A DNA stretch of 15,631 nucleotides from Bryobacterales bacterium (GTDB lineage: Bacteria; Acidobacteriota; Terriglobia; Bryobacterales; Bryobacteraceae). The notes below the pieces were generated by a model. That model was not told the DNA's origin. It did no database searches and saw only the letters and a list, made by a program, of their open reading frames with translations. Below are positions 7,521 to 14,815 of the stretch, in pieces. The position numbers and the translations under genes are program-made. Position 1 is the stretch's first letter; each line of letters opens with the position of its first letter. The stretch lies in assembly GCA_003132865.1 (NCBI GenBank), contig PKYZ01000474.1, forward strand, positions 3,230 through 18,860, read 5' to 3'.

Positions 7521-7779
7521 ACCGCCCCAGATCGCCCAACAAAGTCGTGGTGTAAACCGTTATGCGTTGGATCATCCAGGGCATCAGCAGCAGGATGGCC
7601 AGCACAAACACGATCAGGCGGGGAATAGTGCTGAAGGCGGTATCCTGAATGGAGGTCACAATCTGCGCCAGGCTGATCACCACGCCGGCGGCGAAGGCGA
7701 TGGCCATCAGCGGCGCCGCAATCCAGAATGCCGCCAGCAGCGCGTGGCGCAGAAGCTCGACGACGGCGTCGGTGGTCAT
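7510..7779 (-). CDS. fliQ: FliQ, flagellar export gate membrane protein
   Basis: The predicted product has 89 residues, the typical FliQ size, with two long membrane helices at about 14-40 and 53-76. Family markers are APLMAIAFAAGVVISLAQ and QIVTSIQDTAFSTIPRL, the polar link between the helices. Four FliQ copies wrap the FliP/FliR core of the export channel. The ATG at 7779 is 9 bases after the fliP stop, and its GAGGA ribosome site overlaps that stop. Identification is firm. Confidence 0.95.
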   Translation of the reverse strand: MTTDAVVELLRHALLAAFWIAAPLMAIAFAAGVVISLAQIVTSIQDTAFSTIPRLIVFVLAILLLMPWMIQRITVYTTTLLGDLGRYAR

Positions 7780-7788
7780 ATGCGGTCC

Positions 7789-8523
7789 TCAGGCAAAGCT
7801 TTTCATGAGCGATCCGATCACCAGGTTCCAGCCATCCACCAGCACGAACAGCAGAATCTTGAAGGGCGCCGAGATCATGACGGGCGGCAACTGCACCATG
7901 CCCACCGACAGGGTTACCGAGGCCACCACCAGGTCGATGACCAGGAAGGGCAAGTAGAGCACCGCGCCAATTTGAAAGGAAGCCTTCAACTCCGACAGGA
8001 TGTAGGCCGGAATCAGGACTTTCAGATCCACATCGGCCGGCGTGCGGGGCGCCGGTGAATGCGATACCTCCAGGAACAAGGCGATGTCCTTCTCCCGGGC
8101 GAAGCGCAGCCAGAACTGGCGTAACGGCTTGGCGGCCTCCTGGGCCGCCTGTGGGACCGTCATCCGGCCGTTTTCCATGGGGGTCCAGGCCTGTTCGTAG
8201 ATCTGGCTGGCCATCGGCTGGATGGTGAGCAGGCTCAGGAACAGCGCCATTCCCACCAGCACCTGGTTGGAGGGGGCCGTCTGCGTGCCCAGCGCCTGCC
8301 GCAAGAAATGCAGCACTATGGTGATCCGCAAGAAAGGGGTCACCGATACCACCGCCGCGGGCAACAGCGTCAGCGCCGTCAGCAGCAGGACGATCTGCAT
8401 CGGCGCGCTCAACGAACCCGTCTTGCCGGTAACGAACCAGGACGGCGAAGCGGCGGGAGCCGCCCAGGCGGCCAGTTGAAAGAACAGCGCCAGGCCACCC
8501 GCACGCGCCAGCCGGCGGGACAT
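7789..8523 (-). CDS. fliP: FliP, flagellar export gate core protein
   Basis: The predicted product has 244 residues. It starts with a cleavable signal peptide (MSRRLARAGGLALFFQLAAW, ending near AAPAA), as is normal for FliP. The core follows with four membrane helices: TALTLLPAAVVSVTPFLRI, LRQALGTQTAPSNQVLVGMA, the loop PLRQFWLRFAREKDIALF, ELKASFQIGAVLYLPFLVID, and VMISAPFKILLFVLVDGWNL. These blocks are family-defining. Five FliP subunits form the pore core with FliR. The ATG at 8523 is chosen because a strong GGAGG lies 7 bases upstream, the signal peptide begins there, and the start overlaps the fliO stop by one base (TGATG). An in-frame start at 8574 would add 17 non-conserved residues before the signal peptide and is unlikely. 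Identification is firm. Confidence 0.96.
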   Translation of the reverse strand: MSRRLARAGGLALFFQLAAWAAPAASPSWFVTGKTGSLSAPMQIVLLLTALTLLPAAVVSVTPFLRITIVLHFLRQALGTQTAPSNQVLVGMALFLSLLTIQPMASQIYEQAWTPMENGRMTVPQAAQEAAKPLRQFWLRFAREKDIALFLEVSHSPAPRTPADVDLKVLIPAYILSELKASFQIGAVLYLPFLVIDLVVASVTLSVGMVQLPPVMISAPFKILLFVLVDGWNLVIGSLMKSFA

Positions 8524-8819
8524 CAACGGGCCTCCGGGGTCCCGGCCGGAAGCCGGGATTCCAGACTTGCCCACTCAAAACTCTCCAGCACCGCGCATCC
8601 CGCCGGTGAGGTTCCCACCAGCAATCCGCGGCCCGCCAGCCGCACCAGGTGCAGCGAGTGCTGGGGTCCCAGCATCAGCCGCTCCACCGCCTGGAGGGCG
8701 TGTTTCCGGGAGCCGCCGGAGAAATGGCGGGCAAGTCCCTTGCGGCGTAGCCACCAGAGGGAGGCCGCCAGCAGCAACAGCACCGCGCTCACCGCCAACA
8801 CTTGCCGGATCGGTTCCAT
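8523..8819 (-). CDS. fliO: FliO, assembly factor for the FliP pore
   Basis: The predicted product has 98 residues with one N-terminal membrane helix (about 5-24, ending in WWLRRKG). A small cytoplasmic beta-rich part follows: LQAVERLMLGPQHSLHLVRL, then GRGLLVGTSPAG, the usual FliO 'L.lg....l.lv.v.g..lllG' pattern. FliO acts as a transient scaffold for FliP oligomerisation. FliO is always poorly conserved, so the call rests on this pattern plus its exact place between fliN and fliP. The ATG at 8819 follows GAGGAG closely, 24 bases after the fliN stop. Confidence 0.88.
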   Translation of the reverse strand: MEPIRQVLAVSAVLLLLAASLWWLRRKGLARHFSGGSRKHALQAVERLMLGPQHSLHLVRLAGRGLLVGTSPAGCAVLESFEWASLESRLPAGTPEAR

Positions 8820-8843
8820 GTGCTCCTCTTCCCCCGGGCCGCC

Positions 8844-9092
8844 TTACGCATCGCCGTTGAAATCCGTGATGCGGACCCCCAGGGTGTTTTCGACTACCAC
8901 GATTTCGCCGCAACCGATCAGCGTTCCGCCCACGTACAGGTCGATGTTTTCCCCCGCCGAGCGCTTCATGCCGATCAGGCTCCCGGGTTCCATTTGCAGT
9001 ATCTGCCCCACGCTGAGGATGCGGCGGTCCAGTTCGGCCTCGATTTCCACCGGCACATCGGCAAAGGCGGCGATCTCTTCCATGGCTGTCAT
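8844..9092 (-). CDS. fliN: FliN, flagellar motor switch protein (short form)
   Basis: The predicted product has 82 residues that are almost only the SpoA domain: FADVPVEIEAELDRRILSVG, LQMEPGSLIGMKR, DLYVGGTLIGCGEIVVVENT and LGVRITDF. FliN forms the lower rim of the C-ring and links it to FliH and export. The size is at the short end of the family because there is no N-terminal extension. The ATG at 9092 lies 10 bases after AGGAG; a second ATG at 9083 is possible. It is in the standard place before fliO, but the usual fliL and fliM do not precede it; flgE does, 13 bases upstream. It is distinct from the long SpoA protein at 819-1676. Confidence 0.92.
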   Translation of the reverse strand: MTAMEEIAAFADVPVEIEAELDRRILSVGQILQMEPGSLIGMKRSAGENIDLYVGGTLIGCGEIVVVENTLGVRITDFNGDA

Positions 9093-9105
9093 ATTCGCGC
9101 GGCTC

Positions 9106-10386
9106 CTAGGTAACCAGGTTGGTAGTGGCCTGCGCGAGCGTGTCCACGGTCGTCACCACCTTGGCATTGGCCTGGTAGGCGCTCTGCAGAACAATCAAGT
9201 CGGTCAGTTCCTGGGCGATATCCACATTCGAAGATTCCAGCGCGCCGCCAATTACCGTGCCGCGGCCTCCGGTGCCCTGCGCTCCGATGGCGGGCGCGCC
9301 CGTCTGCGCGCTGATCTGAAAGAGGTTGTTGCCCACCGCCAGCAGCGTTTGCGGGTTGCGAATGGAAGCCACGGCCAGTTGGCCGACCACCGCCTGTTGA
9401 CCGTTGGAGTAGGAAGCCATCAACTGGCCGCCGTTCCCCATGGTCACGCCCGTCAACTGGGCGGCCGCCGAGCCGTCCTGGGTGGTGGCGGAGGTCGCCG
9501 AACTCTGCTCGAACTGGGTGAGGGTGCCGGCGCCGTCCGCATTGTAGGGATTCCAGCTCAGGCTCATGTCCTGCGCGCCGTCGCTCAGCCCGGCGATGCT
9601 GAAGGCAATCGGCGATCCCGCGGCCGGACTGACCAACTGCCCGACACTCTGGTTTTTGGCGGCGTCGCCAAACTGGAGGGTGGGCAGAGCGGCACCTGCG
9701 GCAGGATAAACCTGGTAAGGCGTTCCCGCCGTGCCGGCGCTGACATCCGCGCCGGGTACGGTCGCGCTGTACGACCAGGTGTTGGCGGCGGTTTTTTCAA
9801 AATTGAGAGTGACCACGTGCGCGGTGCCCAGAGAGTCATAGACCGTAATAGGAGCGGACCAGTCCGAAGCCGCACCCACTGCGGCGGATGCGTCGAAGTT
9901 GGCGCTCAGCGTGATGTTCTTGGTGGCCGCCGGCGTTTGCAGGGTGCCCACGGGCACGGTGATGTTACCGATGGGCCCGCCGGTGTTGACCACTCCGCCG
10001 GTGGCCATCCAGCCCTGGACCTGCTCCCCGGTGGGAGTGAGCAGGTTCCCCGAAAGGTCTACCTGGAAATTGCCGGCCCGCGTGAACTCGGTTGCGCCGT
10101 TGTTGTTTACCACGAAAAAGCCGTTCCCCTGAATGGCTGCGTCGAGAGATCCACTGCTCGACTGAATAGCGCCTTGGGTGAATTCCCGGATGGTCAGCGG
10201 CGAGGCCACGCCGAAGCCCAGTTGAGTCTGGCCGGCGTCCAGCGATTCGCTGACCAGATCGCGGAAGTAAGCGGCGCTCTCCTTATAACCGGTGGTATTC
10301 AAGTTCGCCAGGTTGTTGCCGACCACGTCGACGGCCACTCCGTTGGCGTCCAAAGCGGATAGCGCGGTGCTGAAAGCTGCAAACAT
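9106..10386 (-). CDS. flgE: FlgE, flagellar hook protein
   Basis: The predicted product has 426 residues, normal for FlgE. The N-terminal rod/hook signature is FSTALSALDANGVAVDVVGN and NNLANLNTTGYKES (24-37). GNGFFVVNNNGATEFTRAGNF lies near 87-107, split by variable turns. A Gly/Ala/Thr/Ser-rich central part (about 145-330) is the surface-exposed hook domain. The C-terminus is ALESSNVDIAQELTDLIVLQ with SAYQANAKVV, the coiled-coil helix that packs into the hook core. It is secreted by the export gate encoded downstream, and the subunits polymerise under the FlgD cap. The start lies 2 bases after flgD and follows a near-perfect AAGGAGG site, suggesting high translation. Length and the FlgE-type middle domain separate it from FlgF and FlgG. 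Identification is firm. Confidence 0.95.
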   Translation of the reverse strand: MFAAFSTALSALDANGVAVDVVGNNLANLNTTGYKESAAYFRDLVSESLDAGQTQLGFGVASPLTIREFTQGAIQSSSGSLDAAIQGNGFFVVNNNGATEFTRAGNFQVDLSGNLLTPTGEQVQGWMATGGVVNTGGPIGNITVPVGTLQTPAATKNITLSANFDASAAVGAASDWSAPITVYDSLGTAHVVTLNFEKTAANTWSYSATVPGADVSAGTAGTPYQVYPAAGAALPTLQFGDAAKNQSVGQLVSPAAGSPIAFSIAGLSDGAQDMSLSWNPYNADGAGTLTQFEQSSATSATTQDGSAAAQLTGVTMGNGGQLMASYSNGQQAVVGQLAVASIRNPQTLLAVGNNLFQISAQTGAPAIGAQGTGGRGTVIGGALESSNVDIAQELTDLIVLQSAYQANAKVVTTVDTLAQATTNLVT

Positions 10387-10388
10387 TG

Positions 10389-10685
10389 TTAGTTTCCTCC
10401 TTGTGTGGCATTAGAATTCTGGGTGCCGGCGGCGCTTTGCGACGCCAGGCTGTCGAGATCGCCGTGAATGGCGACGAGTTGTTCGAGCGAGCTAAACTGC
10501 GCCAGTTGCGTGACGAAGGCTGTGCTGTCGGTCGGATTGGTAGGATCCTGATACTGGATTTGAGCCACCAAAAGTTGCAGGAACTGGTTCTCGCTGACAT
10601 TATCCGGCGAACTCGATTGAGTAGTAGATGCGGCCGCGCCGCTGCTCTGGCTCTGCGGCGATGTTGCCAAGGGTTGAATCGTCAT
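10389..10685 (-). CDS. flgD: FlgD, hook cap scaffolding protein, short form
   Basis: The predicted product has 98 residues. The conserved FlgD segment is present at 32-70: ENQFLQLLVAQIQYQDPTNP followed by TAFVTQLAQFSSLEQL. Residues 1-28 are a Ser/Gln/Ala-rich leader like the export signal of other FlgD proteins. What is missing is everything after about residue 85. The Tudor-like and fibronectin-like domains of long FlgD proteins are absent, and the gene ends with a Gln/Asn/Gly tail. FlgD caps the growing hook and allows FlgE to polymerise. The ATG at 10685 is chosen because AGGAG lies 8 bases before it, it overlaps the fliK stop (ATGA), and the longer open frame upstream has no FlgD-like residues. 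The function call is firm; whether the short form is complete is inferred. Confidence 0.92.
   Translation of the reverse strand: MTIQPLATSPQSQSSGAAASTTQSSSPDNVSENQFLQLLVAQIQYQDPTNPTDSTAFVTQLAQFSSLEQLVAIHGDLDSLASQSAAGTQNSNATQGGN
10396..10402 (-). promoter_or_regulatory. Strong ribosome binding site of flgE
   Basis: On the minus strand AAGGAGG lies in the last codons of flgD, about 9 bases before the flgE ATG. It is the closest match to the anti-Shine-Dalgarno consensus in the operon, fitting the need for many hook subunits. Confidence 0.7.
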
Positions 10686-12220
10686 AAGTGGGACTCCTGT
10701 GCGGGGTCGAGGCTGGACTTCCATGCCCCGGCCCAGCGGGACTGCTTTTCCGGCTGCTGTTGTTGCGGTTGCCGCTGGCGGCCATCTCTGCGGCCGCCCG
10801 GCGAGCGCTCCTGGGACGGCGCGGCATCCGAACCGCTCCGGCGGCCTGCATCCGATTGTGTCGCGGCGGTCGGGCGCCAGACCTCCGCCTGGAATCCGCT
10901 TTGCCGTAGCTTGCCTACCAGATCCGGCAGGTCGGCGCGCAGCGAGTTGGCCAAATCGCGATCCGGTGTATGCACCGTCACGCGGATCTCCCCGGCACGC
11001 TCCGCCATGCGGATGTCCACGCTGCTCTCGCCATCGGCCAGATGCAGGGAGACGTCGCGGGAGACCGGCTGCGCCGCCGGCTCCGGAGGCTCCACGACGG
11101 CCGGACGCGTCTCGCTCGCCTCCCGCGCGGGAACTGCAGACGGAGCCTCGCCGTCCGCGGGAGATGGGGCGGCCGTGTTCCAAACGCTCTCCATATCCGG
11201 CTGTCCCGCATGCGCATTTTCGCCGCGATCGCCCGCAGGGTGCTCACCGGAGGGCGCCGCACACTTTGCGGCGATGCTGGCGAGTGGGCCGGCATTCCGT
11301 TGTTCTGGGGCGGGGGTGCTGCGCCCTTCTTCCGGCGTGGTGGAGGAGCTACGCGCATTTCCGGTGATGGCTATGTTCTCGGATCCGGATTGGCGATTGT
11401 CGAGCGGCGTGGTGTGCGCGTCAAGCGAAGTTCCGGAGACCTCCGCATTCTTCGGTTGGGTGTGTTCGTCCTCCGCCGGCATGCTGCGGTCCTGCGGACC
11501 TGCTCCGGGGCTGGCGGATGCCGGAGCCGCGGCGGCCGGGGGACTGGGAAGCGCGTCTGCGGCTCCGCTGGACGGCGTTACCGGTTCGGGCGGGAGCAAG
11601 CGAGCGCCGAACGCCAACTCCGGAATGGCATCCAGGGCTTGCGCGGCGTCGCGCGGGCCTTTGGCTGGATCGGTCTTCGAAGCCGGATCGTCCGGCGGCA
11701 AGGCGAGATCCCATGCCAACGGACCTGCCGTCCTTGCGAACTGGGGGAGGACAGTACCCTCGGGCGCGGAGCCGGAGTCGAAGGAAAAATCCTGGCTGCT
11801 CACGGCGGTGACTTCCTGCGCCGGGGCGGCCATTGCCGCGCCAAGACTCTCCGATTGTTCCAGGCCCCAGCGCGGCGCCAGGGGAGCCGTCGAGACCGCC
11901 TGAACCGGCGTGGAGGTGGGCGCCGCCAAGCCATCGTTTTGATTTCTTTCGGCGGGCATCGGGCGTTTGGGCTCGGGCGATTCGCCCAGGCCGGTATTGT
12001 CCGCCAGGCAACCGTCCAGAAAGGACCAGAAACCGATCCCCGCGGCCGCCGCAGCCTTAGGCGCCGCTGCGCCCATAGCCCCGCCGGTAACCAGCATCGA
12101 ATTGGCGCCGGAGGCAGCCGGTAATTCTGAAGAAGCGGCGATCACGTCCCGAACAAATGCACTCGGGGAACCAAAGCGCCGCGCTGGATTCGAAGCAGTT
12201 ACGCGCGGGGCCGCCGCCAA
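10682..12220 (-). CDS. fliK: FliK, hook-length control protein
   Basis: The open frame gives 512 residues from a TTG at 12220. Most of it (about 60-380) is low-complexity, Ala/Pro/Ser/Glu-rich and probably unfolded, as expected of the FliK ruler part. Residues about 395-460 form the recognisable C-terminal Flg_hook domain: VSLHLADGESSVDIRMAERA, GEIRVTVHTPDRDLANSLR, then LPDLVGKLRQSGFQAEVWRP. This domain contacts FlhB to end hook growth. The tail is basic and Gln-rich. Function is supported also by position directly before flgD and flgE. The start is uncertain: the TTG has no good ribosome site, and ATG codons at 12097 and 12076 and a GTG at 12145 are alternatives with equally weak sites. If a later start is used, the divergent intergenic region grows to about 195-265 bp. 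The stop overlaps the flgD start. Confidence 0.85.
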   Translation of the reverse strand: MAAAPRVTASNPARRFGSPSAFVRDVIAASSELPAASGANSMLVTGGAMGAAAPKAAAAAGIGFWSFLDGCLADNTGLGESPEPKRPMPAERNQNDGLAAPTSTPVQAVSTAPLAPRWGLEQSESLGAAMAAPAQEVTAVSSQDFSFDSGSAPEGTVLPQFARTAGPLAWDLALPPDDPASKTDPAKGPRDAAQALDAIPELAFGARLLPPEPVTPSSGAADALPSPPAAAAPASASPGAGPQDRSMPAEDEHTQPKNAEVSGTSLDAHTTPLDNRQSGSENIAITGNARSSSTTPEEGRSTPAPEQRNAGPLASIAAKCAAPSGEHPAGDRGENAHAGQPDMESVWNTAAPSPADGEAPSAVPAREASETRPAVVEPPEPAAQPVSRDVSLHLADGESSVDIRMAERAGEIRVTVHTPDRDLANSLRADLPDLVGKLRQSGFQAEVWRPTAATQSDAGRRSGSDAAPSQERSPGGRRDGRQRQPQQQQPEKQSRWAGAWKSSLDPAQESHL

Positions 12221-12340
12221 GATCTTGGCGGGCGCGCCTTCTCCGCCAGAAACCTGTCCTGGCGCGGGACGCCAACCCTTTCTTTTTGTGCGGCCGGCCT
12301 GCGGCTCTCCACTTGCATAAAAGACCGGCGTGAGCGTGCC
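12221..12340. promoter_or_regulatory. Divergent intergenic region between fliK and flgF
   Basis: This is the only place in the island where the two strands diverge, so promoters for both the 14-gene minus run and the flgFGAHI plus run are expected here. It contains a short A/T-rich patch (tctttttgtg, 12281-12290) and cataaaag near 12317 in otherwise GC-rich DNA. I found no clear sigma-28 pattern on either strand. A sigma-54-like element is annotated separately. Confidence 0.55.
12302..12317 (+). promoter_or_regulatory. Candidate sigma-54 (-24/-12) promoter for flgFGAHI
   Basis: The bases CGGCTC-N5-TTGCA match the consensus TGGCAC-N5-TTGCA in the essential GG and GC dinucleotides with the required 10-base spacing, and in all of TTGCA. 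The predicted start of transcription would be near 12328, leaving only about 13 bases before the flgF ATG. That is short but possible. RpoN control of basal-body genes is known in several flagellar systems; here it is inference from the motif alone. Confidence 0.4.
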
Positions 12341-13072
12341 ATGGATAACCTGACGATCTCGGCAGCCGGCGGAATGCAGGCCCGCATGCAGTCGTTGGAC
12401 ATGCTGGCGAACAATCTGGCCAACACGGAAACCGGCGGCTACAAGACCGACCGCGAGTTCTACAACCTCTATGTATCGGCGGAAGCCACCGGCGCGGAGA
12501 ACGGATCGGCGGCTACCCTGCCGGTCATCGAACGTCCCTGGACCGATTTCTCGCCAGGAACGCTGCGCACGACCGGTAGCCCCTTGGATCTGGCGCTTTC
12601 CGGCAAAGGCTTCTTCGCGGTGGATGGGCCTTCCGGGAGCCTGTTCACGCGCAATGGGAACTTTCGAGTATCGCCCGCCGGATCCCTGGTGACGACGGAG
12701 GGATACCCGGTGCGGACGGTATCCGGCGGGAGCTTGAGTATCCAGCCATCCGGCGCGCTGGAAGTCGCGCCCGACGGCACGGTGAGCCAGAACGGCCAGG
12801 CCTTGGGCCGCCTTGAGATCGCGGATTTCTCCGATACCAGTTCACTGCTCAAGCAAGGGGCCAGCTACTTTCGGAGCGCGGCGGCATCCCAGCCGGCATC
12901 CGGCGCGCAAATCGAGCAGGGCAAGCTGGAAAGCTCCAATGTCGGCGCCGCGGAATCGGCCGTGCGTCTGGTGGCGGTCATGCGCCAATTTGAAATGCTG
13001 CAGAAGGCCGCTACGCTGGGTTCGCAGATGAATCGCGAGGCCGTCGAAGAGGTAGCCCGCGTGGCTTCGTAA
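12341..13072 (+). CDS. flgF: FlgF, proximal rod protein
   Basis: The predicted product has 243 residues. The N-terminal rod/hook motif is MQSLDMLANNLANTETGGYK with a following TDREFYN, and the C-terminus is KLESSNVGAAESAVRLVAVM with RQFEMLQKAATLGSQMN. Both ends form the coiled coil that packs rod subunits. The middle has SPLDLALSGKGFFAVDG and LFTRNGNFRVSPAGSLV. The size, the position just before flgG, and the Asp-Asn start (MDNLTI) favour FlgF over a second FlgG. It crosses the periplasm as part of the rod after export. The ATG at 12341 has only a weak site (GTGAG); no better start preserves the N-terminal motif. It leads the plus-strand operon, with 28 bases to flgG. Confidence 0.92.
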   Translation: MDNLTISAAGGMQARMQSLDMLANNLANTETGGYKTDREFYNLYVSAEATGAENGSAATLPVIERPWTDFSPGTLRTTGSPLDLALSGKGFFAVDGPSGSLFTRNGNFRVSPAGSLVTTEGYPVRTVSGGSLSIQPSGALEVAPDGTVSQNGQALGRLEIADFSDTSSLLKQGASYFRSAAASQPASGAQIEQGKLESSNVGAAESAVRLVAVMRQFEMLQKAATLGSQMNREAVEEVARVAS

Positions 13073-13100
13073 GAGCTCGCGGGGAAGGTGAGGAACACTT

Positions 13101-13895
13101 ATGATTCGAGCGCTTTTCAGCGCCGCCAGCGGTATGACGGCGCAACAAATGAACGTAGACAACATCGCCAACAACCTGGCGAACGCCGCCACCAACGGAT
13201 ACAAGGCGCGGCGGGTTCAATTTCAGGATCTGCTCTACCAGAACCTGCTGCAGCCGGGGGCTTCCGCCAGCCAGCAAACCGTGGTTCCCGTCGGCCTCCA
13301 ACTGGGGCTCGGCACGCGTCCGTCGGGCAACGAGATCATCTCCACGCAGGGCAGTTTCTCCGAGACCGGCAACCCGCTGGATATAGCCATCCAAGGGCGG
13401 GGCTTCTTTCAAGTGCTGCAGCCCAACGGACAGTTGGCATACACGCGCGACGGGGAGTTTCAGCTCGACAAGAACGGAAATATGGTGACCGCCAGCGGCA
13501 ATCCCTTGCAGCCCCAGATCACCATTCCGGCGGATGCCCAATCGATCACTATTGCCGGAGACGGCACGGTGAGCTACACCCAGCCGAACCAGACCACGGC
13601 CCAGGTGGCCGGGCAGATCCAGCTTGCCAACTTCCAGAATCCGGCTGGTTTGAGCACCATTGGCGGCAACCTGTACACGCCCACGGAAGCGTCCGGCGAC
13701 CCCACTCTGGGCAACCCGGGCGGGGCCGAGGGCCTGGGCGCGTTGCAGCAGGGATATACCGAACAATCCAACGTCAGCGTGGTGCAGGAATTCGTCAACC
13801 TAATCGTCAGCCAGCGGGCCTACGAATCCAATTCCAAGGTGGTCACGGCCGCCAACGAGATGTATCAACAGGCCAACAGTCTCGTGCAACAATGA
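13101..13895 (+). CDS. flgG: FlgG, distal rod protein
   Basis: The predicted product has 264 residues, about the standard FlgG length of 260. Hallmarks are MIRALFSAASGMTAQQMNVD, NIANNLANAATNGYKARRVQ, FQDLLYQ, GLGTRPSGNEIISTQGSFSE, TGNPLDIAIQGRGFFQV, and a C-terminal EQSNVSVVQEFVNLIVSQRA with YESNSKVVTAANEM. FlgG builds the straight distal rod through the P and L rings, whose genes follow. GAGG lies 8 bases before the ATG. The last bases overlap the flgA start. Identification is firm. Confidence 0.97.
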   Translation: MIRALFSAASGMTAQQMNVDNIANNLANAATNGYKARRVQFQDLLYQNLLQPGASASQQTVVPVGLQLGLGTRPSGNEIISTQGSFSETGNPLDIAIQGRGFFQVLQPNGQLAYTRDGEFQLDKNGNMVTASGNPLQPQITIPADAQSITIAGDGTVSYTQPNQTTAQVAGQIQLANFQNPAGLSTIGGNLYTPTEASGDPTLGNPGGAEGLGALQQGYTEQSNVSVVQEFVNLIVSQRAYESNSKVVTAANEMYQQANSLVQQ

Positions 13896-14797
13896 CCCGG
13901 CGGATGTTACTCACCCTGCTTGCCGCGCTGGCGCCGGCGAGCGCCCAAGGCGGCAGCGCCGGCCTTCACGAATGCCTGCCGGTTTCGGGCGAGCGGATCC
14001 TGGCGGGAGACCTGGCCCAGGCCGTGCCGGTCTTCGCGGCGATAGCGCCGGAACTGGCGCTAGGCTACGCGCCCGCCCCGGGAGCGCGCCGCACTTACGG
14101 CGCCGCGGAGTTGGCGCGCCTGGCGCGGCGTTACGGACTGGCGGTGGAACCGGGGATGGAAGCCTGCTTCGTACGGCCCGTGGAGACTCTCACCGGCGAG
14201 CGCGTCGCGGCCGCCCTCCGCGCGGCCATGCCCATGGCGCGCATCGAGGTGGTGGAATTCAGCCGGCAGCCCATTCCAGCCGGCGAACTGCGCTTTCCGG
14301 TCTCCGGGTTGCGAGCGGACCAGTCCACTAGCTCTCCGCTGCTCTGGCACGGCGTAGTCTCCGCATCCGGTCAAGCCGATTTTCCGGTTTGGGCCAAGGT
14401 GCGCATTGAAATCTCGGGAAAGCGCGTGACCGCCACCGAGGCGCTGGCGCCGGGCCGTCCCATCGAACGCGCCCAACTTCGCGAAGAACCCTACGAAGGA
14501 CCGCCTGGTCTGCCGGACCTGTCCCAAATCGTGGGTTGGGTGCCGCGGCGGCCGATTCCGGCGGGCGCGGCGATCGAGCGGCAGTGGCTGGATGTGCCGG
14601 CCGACGTGGTGCGCGGCGAGCGCGTGCGGGTGGAAATCCGGAGCGGCCGGGCGCGGGTGATCCTGGAAGGGCAGGCGCAGTCTTCCGGAAGGCGGGGTGA
14701 GCTCGTCGGGGTACGCAATCCCGCCAATGGAAAGATCCTGCGCGCTACAGTCGCGGATCGCGGACGCGTGGTCCTCGATGCGGACCGGGGAGAATAG
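13892..14797 (+). CDS. flgA: FlgA, periplasmic chaperone for P-ring assembly
   Basis: The predicted product has 301 residues, longer than the enterobacterial protein but like FlgA of many other phyla. It begins with a signal peptide (MTRRMLLTLLAALAPASAQG). The N-terminal domain is variable. The SAF domain starts near 178 (RVTATEALAPGRPIERAQL, then GWVPRRPIPAGAAIERQWLD). The conserved end is RGERVRVEIRSGRARVILEG, ELVGVRNPANGKILRATV and VL. FlgA holds FlgI in the periplasm until it polymerises around the rod; flgI starts at 15537. The ATG at 13892 overlaps the flgG TGA (ATGA). The open frame upstream of it runs antisense to sense inside flgG in another phase and is not coding. A start four codons later (13904) is also possible. 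Confidence 0.92.
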   Translation: MTRRMLLTLLAALAPASAQGGSAGLHECLPVSGERILAGDLAQAVPVFAAIAPELALGYAPAPGARRTYGAAELARLARRYGLAVEPGMEACFVRPVETLTGERVAAALRAAMPMARIEVVEFSRQPIPAGELRFPVSGLRADQSTSSPLLWHGVVSASGQADFPVWAKVRIEISGKRVTATEALAPGRPIERAQLREEPYEGPPGLPDLSQIVGWVPRRPIPAGAAIERQWLDVPADVVRGERVRVEIRSGRARVILEGQAQSSGRRGELVGVRNPANGKILRATVADRGRVVLDADRGE

Positions 14798-14815
14798 CCC
14801 CGGCAGAAGGAACCG

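Noticed and set aside
8524..8574. Longer fliP with 17 extra N-terminal residues
   Set aside because: The start at 8523 has a strong GGAGG, begins the signal peptide and overlaps the fliO stop as other genes here do.
8308..10362. Plus-strand open frame of 684 codons across fliP to flgE
   Set aside because: It lies antisense to five well-identified genes, and its translation is Arg/Gly/Gln/His-rich with no domain. Long antisense frames are common in GC-rich coding DNA.
10686..11183. Longer flgD reading back into fliK
   Set aside because: The extra residues are Arg/Gly-rich, lie out of phase over fliK and have no FlgD similarity. The ATG at 10685 has AGGAG and an ATGA overlap.
12326..12341. 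Minus-strand sigma-54 site (TGGCAC reading toward fliK)
   Set aside because: TGGCAC is perfect, but the -12 half is CGCCG, and the GC is one base out of the required 10-base spacing. It also overlaps the flgF start codon.
13088..13891. In-frame upstream extension of flgA through flgG
   Set aside because: The flgA frame is open across flgG in another phase, but the signal peptide starts at 13892 and flgG is clearly coding, so the extension is not used.
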